From Gammaproteobacteria bacterium (GTDB lineage Bacteria > Pseudomonadota > Gammaproteobacteria > UBA9214): 7,104 nucleotides of DNA. The notes below the pieces were generated by a model. The model worked only from the letters and a program-made list of their open reading frames with translations, was not told where the DNA came from and made no database searches. Below, in pieces: positions 1 to 4,210 of this stretch. The translations under genes were made by a program, and so were the position numbers. The stretch lies in contig JAHKKL010000085.1 of the NCBI GenBank assembly GCA_020027635.1, positions 1 through 7,104 of the forward strand, written 5' to 3'. The stretch's first letter is position 1. Every line of letters starts with the position of its first letter.

Positions 1-1
1 C

Positions 2-1762
2 TTTCTGGTGGTCGACGGGGTCCTGCCCTCCAACGAGGGGCGCGGCTACGTGCTGCGCCGCATCATCCGCCGCGCCATCCGGCACGGCTACCGGCTGGGT
101 GCCAGTCAACCGTTTTTCTACCAGCTCGTGACGCCGCTGGTCGAGGAAATGGGCGGAGCCTACCCGGAATTGAAAGCCGGCCAGGCTCACGTCGAACGGA
201 TTCTCAGGATCGAGGAGGAACGCTTCGCCGAGACGCTTGAGCAGGGCATGCGCATCCTGGATGAAAGCCTGGCCGCCCTGCAGGGCTCGGTTATTCCTGG
301 GGAGACCGTATTCCGGCTCTACGATACCTACGGTTTCCCGGTCGACCTGACCGCCGATATCGCTCGGGAGCGCAGGCTCACGCTCGATGTCCAGGGTTTC
401 GAACGGGCCATGGAGGTTCAGCGCAGCCGCGCACGGGCAGCCAGTCAGTTCGCCGCGGATTATTCCGCGAACCTGGCGGTGGAAGGCTGCAGCGAATTCA
501 CCGGTTACGACCGGCTGGATGACACGACACGGATCACCGGCCTGTTCAGGGACGGGAACGCCGTCGAGGCGCTGGCGGCCGGCGAGGCGGGCATCGTCGT
601 CCTGGAGCGCACGCCGTTCTATGCCGAATCCGGCGGCCAGGTCGGCGACCGCGGCTGGCTGGAATCCGCCTCCGCCCGGTTTGCCGTGACCGATACGCAA
701 AAGCAGGGCGCGGGTGTGATCGTGCATGTCGGCCGGCTGGAGCGGGGCGTGCTGCGCGTTGGTGAAAACATCGAGGCGCACGTCGATCCCGCGCTCCGGC
801 GCGCCACGGTGCTCAACCATTCCGGCACCCACCTGCTGCATGCCGCGCTGCGCCGCATTCTCGGCGAGCATGTGCAGCAGAAGGGCTCGCTGGTCGAGCC
901 GGAGCGCCTGCGTTTCGATTTCACCCATTACGAGCCGGTCACACCGGAACAACTCGAGGCAATCGAAAACCTGGTGAATGAGCAGATCCGCCTGAACGCC
1001 GCCGCCGAAACCCGCGTCATGTCGATCGATGAAGCGCTCGCTTCCGGCGCCATGGCGCTCTTCGGGGAGAAGTATGGCGATCAGGTGCGTGTCCTGTCCC
1101 TCGGGGATTTCTCCGTGGAATTGTGCGGCGGCACGCACGTCAGGCATGCCGGCGATATCGGCCTGCTCAAGATCGTGTCGGAGGGCGGTATCGCGGCCGG
1201 CGTGCGCCGCATCGAAGCGGTCACGGGGGCCGGCGCGGTGCGCTGGGTCAGTGAAAACCAGCAGCGCCTGCAGCGTATTGCGGAGCTGCTGAGAAGCAGC
1301 CGCGATGATGCCGACGAGAAAGTCTCGCAGTTGCTGGAAAAGACCCGCAGGCTGGAAAAGGAACTGCAGCAGCTCAAGGGCAAGCTCGCCAGCAGCCAGG
1401 GCAGCGACCTGGCGGCACAGGCCGTCGAGATCAACGGCATCAAGGTGCTGGCGGCCCGGCTCGACGGGGCGGATACCCAGACGCTGCGGGACACGCTCGA
1501 CCAGCTGAAGAACAAGCTGGGTTCGGCGGCCGTGGTGCTCGGTACCGTCAGCGGGGACAAGGTCAGTATCGTGGCCGGGGTGACCCGGGATCAGACGGAT
1601 CGTATCAAGGCGGGTGATCTGGTCAACGCCGTCGCCAGCCAGGTGGGCGGCAAGGGCGGCGGGCGTCCCGACATGGCCCAGGCCGGTGGTAACCAGCCGG
1701 AGAACCTCGACGCGGCGCTCGAATCGGTGCCGCAGTGGGTGTCCGGCCGGCTATCGGCATGA
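2..1762 (+). CDS. alaS: Alanyl-tRNA synthetase, C-terminal part (5' truncated by window)
   Basis: Cytoplasmic class II synthetase that charges tRNA-Ala with alanine and clears mischarged Ser/Gly-tRNA-Ala. The first complete codon is at base 2, and the product opens in the conserved LPSNEGRGYVLRRIIRRA segment at the end of the aminoacylation core. About 586 residues are present of a family length near 870-880, so roughly the first third lies outside the window. The editing domain shows its zinc-binding motifs HSGTH (818-832) and CGGTH (1124-1138). A lysine/glutamate-rich coiled coil follows (about 1310-1400). The C-Ala domain carries the glycine-rich GGKGGGRPD motif (about 1646-1672). The frame is intact to TGA at 1760-1762. 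lysC follows in the same direction after 100 bases, the order seen in Pseudomonas-like genomes. The identification is secure. Confidence 0.98.
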   Translation, partial: FLVVDGVLPSNEGRGYVLRRIIRRAIRHGYRLGASQPFFYQLVTPLVEEMGGAYPELKAGQAHVERILRIEEERFAETLEQGMRILDESLAALQGSVIPGETVFRLYDTYGFPVDLTADIARERRLTLDVQGFERAMEVQRSRARAASQFAADYSANLAVEGCSEFTGYDRLDDTTRITGLFRDGNAVEALAAGEAGIVVLERTPFYAESGGQVGDRGWLESASARFAVTDTQKQGAGVIVHVGRLERGVLRVGENIEAHVDPALRRATVLNHSGTHLLHAALRRILGEHVQQKGSLVEPERLRFDFTHYEPVTPEQLEAIENLVNEQIRLNAAAETRVMSIDEALASGAMALFGEKYGDQVRVLSLGDFSVELCGGTHVRHAGDIGLLKIVSEGGIAAGVRRIEAVTGAGAVRWVSENQQRLQRIAELLRSSRDDADEKVSQLLEKTRRLEKELQQLKGKLASSQGSDLAAQAVEINGIKVLAARLDGADTQTLRDTLDQLKNKLGSAAVVLGTVSGDKVSIVAGVTRDQTDRIKAGDLVNAVASQVGGKGGGRPDMAQAGGNQPENLDAALESVPQWVSGRLSA

Positions 1763-1819
1763 AGATGCTTTTATCCGTCAACGTTCTGTAGTTTAATCCG
1801 CACTCTTTTGCACTTTATG

Positions 1820-1846
1820 CCCTGCGGCGTCTGGCCGCCGGCGGGG
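1820..1846 (+). promoter_or_regulatory. Hairpin in the alaS-lysC gap, next to the lysC start region
   Basis: Bases 1820-1829 can pair with 1836-1846 as a stem of about ten base pairs, including one G-T wobble and one bulged G at 1841. The loop is six bases and the stem is mostly G-C. The 3' arm runs into the G-rich stretch 1843-1850, the only weak ribosome-binding-like sequence before lysC. No T-run follows, so this is not a standard intrinsic terminator for alaS. It could hide the lysC ribosome binding site or stabilise an mRNA end. Only the base pairing is observed; the role is inferred. Confidence 0.35.
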
Positions 1847-1862
1847 TTGGTACGGGTCTGTT

Positions 1863-3092
1863 ATGGCACTGATTGTTCAGAAATACGGCGGCACCTCGGT
1901 CGGCAGCGCGGAACGCATTGGCAATGTGGCTGACAAGGTGATCGACTGGCGCAACCGGGGTAACGACATGGTGGTGGTCGTGTCCGCGATGAGCGGGGAG
2001 ACGGACCGCCTGATCAAGCTGGCACGGGATATCACCGAGCAGCCTGCGCCGCGGGAACTCGATGTGCTGCTGGCGACCGGCGAGCAGGTCGCGATCGCGC
2101 TGCTCAGCATGGCACTGCAGAAGCGGGGCTGTAGCGCGCGGTCCTATACCGGAACCCAGGTGCATATCCGCACCGACAGCGCCCACAACAAGGCGCGGAT
2201 ACGCGATATCGAGGACAAACATATCCGGGCGGATCTCGAGCAGGGCAAGGTCGTGGTCGTGGCGGGTTTTCAGGGTGTAGACGATGACGGCAACATTACC
2301 ACCCTCGGGCGCGGCGGTTCCGATACCACGGCCGTGGCACTGGCCGCGGCACTCAAGGCGCATGAATGCCAGATTTACACCGACGTCGACGGTGTCTACA
2401 CCACCGACCCGCGCGTGGTGCCGGAAGCACGCCGCCTGGACCGGATCACCTTCGAGGAGATGCTGGAGATGGCCAGCCTGGGTTCCAAGGTCCTGCAGAT
2501 ACGCTCGGTCAGTTTTGCCGGTCGTTACAATGTGCCGCTGCGTGTCCTGTCGAGCTTCGAGGAAGGCGAGGGCACGCTCATAACCTATGAGGATGAAAAC
2601 ATGGAACAGGCATTGATCTCAGGCATTGCCTTCAATCGTGACGAGGCCAAGTTGACCATACTCGGTGTGCCGGACAAACCGGGTGTGGCCTACCAGATCC
2701 TGGGCCCGATCGCCGATGCCAATATCGAGGTGGACATGATTGTGCAGAACATCGCACCGGACGGGGCCACCACCGACTTTACCTTTACCGTGCACCGCAA
2801 CGATTTCAAGAAGGCCCTGGCGATCCTCGAGGAAACGGCCAAAAAGCTGGGTGCGCGCGAGGTCTCGGGGGACAACAAGATCGTCAAGATTTCCCTGGTC
2901 GGGGTTGGCATGCGCTCGCACGCCGGCATTGCCTCGACCATGTTCGCGGCACTGGCCAAGGAAGGCGTGAACATCCGCATGATCTCCACCTCAGAGATCA
3001 AGATTTCGGTGGTAGTGGATGAAAAATACCTCGAGCTCGGCGTGCGCACGCTGCATGACGCCTTCAATCTGGAACACCCGCACGCTGACTGA
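1863..3092 (+). CDS. lysC: Aspartate kinase (aspartokinase), ACT-regulated
   Basis: Phosphorylates L-aspartate to 4-phospho-L-aspartate, the first step toward lysine, methionine, threonine and diaminopimelate, in the cytoplasm. The 409-residue length is normal for monofunctional aspartokinases of the Pseudomonas, Corynebacterium and Bacillus alpha/beta type. The catalytic domain opens with KYGGTSVG at residues 7-14. It contains the GRGGSDTTAVALAAAL nucleotide/substrate region (from residue 149) and TDVDGVYTTDPR (173-184). Two ACT domains fill roughly residues 264-409: the first begins LTILGVPDKPGVA and the second contains VKISLVGVGMRSHAGIA and SEIKISVVV. Such domains bind lysine and/or threonine for feedback control. 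The ATG at 1863 gives the canonical MALIVQKYGGTS start, although the ribosome binding site is weak. There is no homoserine dehydrogenase fusion. An internal start at 2601 is described separately. Confidence 0.98.
   Translation: MALIVQKYGGTSVGSAERIGNVADKVIDWRNRGNDMVVVVSAMSGETDRLIKLARDITEQPAPRELDVLLATGEQVAIALLSMALQKRGCSARSYTGTQVHIRTDSAHNKARIRDIEDKHIRADLEQGKVVVVAGFQGVDDDGNITTLGRGGSDTTAVALAAALKAHECQIYTDVDGVYTTDPRVVPEARRLDRITFEEMLEMASLGSKVLQIRSVSFAGRYNVPLRVLSSFEEGEGTLITYEDENMEQALISGIAFNRDEAKLTILGVPDKPGVAYQILGPIADANIEVDMIVQNIAPDGATTDFTFTVHRNDFKKALAILEETAKKLGAREVSGDNKIVKISLVGVGMRSHAGIASTMFAALAKEGVNIRMISTSEIKISVVVDEKYLELGVRTLHDAFNLEHPHAD
2589..3092 (+). other. Probable internal translation start for the aspartokinase beta subunit
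   Basis: An in-frame ATG at 2601 (codon 247 of lysC) is preceded by GAGG at 2589-2592 with eight intervening bases, a better site than the one at the full-length start. Translation from it would give 163 residues containing just the two ACT domains. In Bacillus subtilis and Corynebacterium glutamicum, beta subunits of this size are made from an internal lysC start near codon 250 and assemble with the alpha chain. The site and spacing are seen directly; use of the start here is inferred from those families. Confidence 0.5.
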
Positions 3093-3143
3093 GTACGCGT
3101 GAAATACCCTGATTTAATAGGAGTCTTTTAGGTCCGTTCTCGG

Positions 3144-3158
3144 TATATATGCTATCCT
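3144..3158 (+). promoter_or_regulatory. Candidate csrA promoter -10 region
   Basis: The stretch TATATATGCTATCCT contains an extended -10-like element (TG, one base, then TATCCT at 3153-3158) and an overlapping TATATA box at 3144-3149. No good TTGACA-like -35 lies at normal spacing. The GCTATCCT form also resembles sigma-S-type -10 elements, and E. coli csrA is known to use both sigma-70 and sigma-S promoters. Transcription from here would leave a leader of roughly 130 bases. Assigned by eye only. Confidence 0.35.
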
Positions 3159-3201
3159 CCTTATATCATTGAGAAAAATACCGTAGGTTGCTTCAGAATC
3201 A

Positions 3202-3300
3202 CCACCAGTCGCCGAAACTAACACTAACATGGTGGAGCTGGTGGATAAGTACGTGTCATGGACTAAGCAGGGACCACGAGAAAACAAGGAGATGGAAGCT
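3202..3300 (+). promoter_or_regulatory. csrA mRNA leader with clustered CsrA-type GGA sites
   Basis: Six GGA triplets lie within 63 bases upstream of the csrA start, beginning at 3234, 3243, 3260, 3271, 3288 and 3294. One of them is inside the ribosome binding site AAGGAG (3286-3291). CsrA dimers bind A(N)GGA motifs, often in hairpin loops, and in E. coli CsrA represses its own translation through several such leader sites. Bases 3202-3208 (CCACCAG) are perfectly complementary to 3238-3244 (CTGGTGG), so the leader can fold. The triplets and pairing are seen; autorepression is inferred from the family. Confidence 0.5.
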
Positions 3301-3495
3301 ATGTTGATCTTAACGCGCAGGGTAGGTGAGACCCTCATGATCGGGGATGAAGTGACCGTCACAGTCCTTGGTGTCAAAGGCAACCAGGTCAGAATCGGTG
3401 TTAACGCACCAAAGCATGTTGCGGTGCACAGAGAAGAAATCTACGACCGGATAAAGCAGGAGCAGATCAAGCCTGACGGCACGCACTCCACCTGA
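3301..3495 (+). CDS. csrA: Carbon storage regulator CsrA/RsmA
   Basis: Small homodimeric RNA-binding protein that controls translation and stability of target mRNAs for carbon flux, motility and biofilm. The product is 64 residues, the usual family length. It opens with the invariant MLILTRRVGETLMIGD and contains the core IGVNAP and VAVHREEIY segments. The RNA-contacting residues L4, R6 and R44 are all present. The start is set at 3301 because it gives the canonical N-terminus and lies nine bases after AAGGAG (3286-3291). Two earlier in-frame ATGs were not chosen: the one at 3292 abuts the ribosome binding site, and the one at 3229 has none. The gene sits between lysC and tRNA-Ser, its usual gammaproteobacterial place. 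Assignment is secure. Confidence 0.98.
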   Translation: MLILTRRVGETLMIGDEVTVTVLGVKGNQVRIGVNAPKHVAVHREEIYDRIKQEQIKPDGTHST

Positions 3496-3521
3496 AACTT
3501 CCGTCGGTTACCCGATTACGC

Positions 3522-3550
3522 TTTACCTGAAATTACCGCAACGGTATGCT
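3522..3550 (+). promoter_or_regulatory. Candidate promoter of tRNA-Ser
   Basis: TTTACC (3522-3527) and TATGCT (3545-3550) are separated by exactly 17 bases, each matching four of six consensus sigma-70 positions. The -10 is followed by ACGCCCCC, a GC-rich discriminator of the kind seen at stable-RNA promoters under stringent control. Transcription would start near 3557, about 47 bases before the mature tRNA 5' end. It fits tRNA expression but was found by eye. Confidence 0.45.
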
Positions 3551-3577
3551 ACGCCCCCTTGGCAGTGGGGAGCATAC
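3544..3577 (+). terminator. Hairpin downstream of csrA, possible weak terminator
   Basis: GTATGCT (3544-3550) is the exact reverse complement of AGCATAC (3571-3577). Inside it, CCCC (3554-3557) can pair with GGGG (3567-3570), leaving a three-base bulge and a nine-base loop. Only a short TTT follows (3581-3583), so termination would be weak. The left arm overlaps the candidate -10 of the tRNA-Ser promoter. Pairing is seen; function as a csrA terminator is tentative. Confidence 0.35.
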
Positions 3578-3603
3578 GGCTTTCGGCTGCGGATAGATAA
3601 CAT

Positions 3604-3694
3604 GGAGAGGTGGCCGAGAGGCTGAAGGCGCGCCCCTGCTAAGGGCGTATGGGTCAAAAGCCCATCGAGGGTTCGAATCCCTCCCTCTCCGCCA
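3604..3694 (+). tRNA. tRNA-Ser (anticodon GCT)
   Basis: A complete class II tRNA of 91 bases including an encoded CCA. The acceptor stem pairs GGAGAGG (3604-3610) with CCTCTCC (3684-3690), followed by discriminator G and CCA (3692-3694). The anticodon arm is CGCCC, loop CTGCTAA, GGGCG, placing GCT at 3638-3640, so it reads AGC and AGU serine codons. The long variable arm typical of serine tRNAs is visible (ATGGG/CCCAT), as is the T-loop TTCGAAT. It occupies the position of E. coli serV, downstream of csrA. Confidence 0.97.
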
Positions 3695-3703
3695 ATCTTT
3701 CAG

Positions 3704-3709
3704 TATAAT
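3704..3709 (+). promoter_or_regulatory. Candidate -10 box for tRNA-Arg in the 161-base inter-tRNA spacer
   Basis: A perfect TATAAT lies ten bases after the tRNA-Ser CCA end, followed by a C-rich stretch. The bases at -35 distance fall in the tRNA-Ser 3' end and match TTGACA poorly, so the call is weak. The spacer 3695-3855 otherwise holds a six-base-pair all-GC hairpin (CCGGCC at 3793-3798 with GGCCGG at 3804-3809) and no further tRNA that I can fold. The two tRNAs may instead share one transcript. Confidence 0.3.
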
Positions 3710-3855
3710 GCCAACCCGTTTCGCACGTGCCCCAGCTCTGTTGCGTGAGTCGTAGTTGAATGTGCGGTGGATATTTGCAGCACGAGGATCGACCGGCCAG
3801 GACGGCCGGGCTAGACTACGCACCAGTGAGGGGTGATGAATCGCCATCAAATTAC

Positions 3856-3932
3856 GCGCCCGTAGCTCAGTTGGATAGAGTACCTGGCTACGAACCAGGT
3901 GGTCGGGAGTTCGAATCTCTCCGGGCGCGCCA
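3856..3932 (+). tRNA. tRNA-Arg (anticodon ACG)
   Basis: A complete 77-base class I tRNA with encoded CCA. The acceptor pairs GCGCCCG (3856-3862) with CGGGCGC (3922-3928), followed by discriminator G and CCA (3930-3932). The anticodon arm is CCTGG, loop CTACGAA, CCAGG, giving ACG at 3890-3892. A34 is normally edited to inosine by TadA, so it reads CGU, CGC and CGA. The T-loop TTCGAAT is present. A TTTTT run follows CCA at once (3933-3937). It is the counterpart of the E. coli argV cluster but appears as a single copy. It is the last core gene before the accessory region, and tRNA 3' ends are common integration sites. Confidence 0.97.
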
Positions 3933-3936
3933 TTTT

Positions 3937-4161
3937 TCAATGACTTATAGCTGCCTTGAGCAAGTGGCTGTCCAATAGCGCTGGAAACCATACATTTATT
4001 GGACAGATGCTGTCATTGTATGCCTTTCCTGTATGTAGCGAATCCATGTGCAAGTAGCCATCGGGGTTCAATAAGTTCGTGGCCGTGTGGTCCCCATGAA
4101 CGACCACTGAGTTTTGCACGTCTGGGTTGAGCATCAACTTGTAGTTCGGTAAGGACGCGCC
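3937..4161 (-). other. Possible remnant of a phosphotransferase-like gene
   Basis: A - strand frame is open from about 4161 to 3937, bounded upstream by TGA at 4164-4162. It includes HGDHTATNLLNPDG, which fits the H-G-D-x4-N catalytic-loop pattern of aminoglycoside/choline-kinase-like phosphotransferases, followed by YLHMDSL. Nothing of the N-lobe or the rest of the C-lobe was recognised, and no ribosome binding site supports a start. A chance open frame is quite possible. If real, it is a decayed fragment. Confidence 0.2.
3968..4006. repeat. Perfect 10-bp inverted repeat beside tRNA-Arg
   Basis: CTGTCCAATA (3968-3977) and TATTGGACAG (3997-4006) are exact reverse complements with a 19-base interval. 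A nearby CTGTC (4010-4014) can also pair with GACAG (4002-4006) across a three-base loop, giving two alternative folds. There is no T-run, so it is not a standard terminator. It could be a protein-binding or recombination site; no known element was recognised. Confidence 0.55.
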
Positions 4162-4176
4162 TCAGGAACTGAGGCG
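4158..4176 (-). terminator. Strong hairpin downstream of the primase-helicase gene
   Basis: CGCCTCAG (4158-4165) and CTGAGGCG (4169-4176) form a perfect eight-base-pair stem with a three-base GAA loop (TTC on the - strand). It lies 35 bases past the - strand gene's stop. On that strand it is followed by a short pyrimidine stretch (TCCTTACC) rather than a clear T-run, so it may end or protect the transcript weakly. The dyad is certain; the terminator role is tentative. Confidence 0.4.
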
Positions 4177-4210
4177 GTCGTCGCTTACCTGTTCCCGTTG
4201 CTACCCAATT

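Larger units (their letters stand above)
3933..4210. other. Gene-poor junction between tRNA-Arg and the accessory module
   Basis: These 278 bases separate the core tRNA cluster from the convergent - strand helicase gene. Composition is visibly less GC-rich than alaS: counted by hand, 4021-4080 has 28 of 60 G/C against 44 of 60 for 601-660. It contains a 10-base perfect inverted repeat, an 8-base-pair hairpin and one weak open frame on the - strand, each listed separately. No intact gene, insertion sequence or copy of the tRNA-Arg 3' end was recognised. Confidence 0.6.

Noticed and set aside
1815..2363. 182-codon - strand open frame over lysC
   Set aside because: It is a shadow of the lysC reading frame in GC-rich DNA, with arginine/alanine-rich, low-information sequence.
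3229..3300. N-terminal extension of CsrA from ATG 3229
   Set aside because: It has no ribosome binding site, is not part of the conserved family N-terminus, and covers the GGA-rich leader; MLILTRR at 3301 is the canonical start.
3695..3855. Possible third tRNA between tRNA-Ser and tRNA-Arg
   Set aside because: No acceptor stem, T-loop or CCA end could be assembled; only a short GC hairpin is present.
3760..3978. 72-codon + strand open frame including VAQLDRVPGYEPGGREFESL
   Set aside because: This is the sense-strand translation of tRNA-Arg, a common false protein in databases.
3533..3991. 152-codon - strand open frame across both tRNA genes
   Set aside because: It is the antisense reading of the tRNAs; phrases such as GRDSNPRWAFDPYALSRGAP and GEIRTPDHLVRSQVLYPTEL are well-known spurious translations of tRNA genes.
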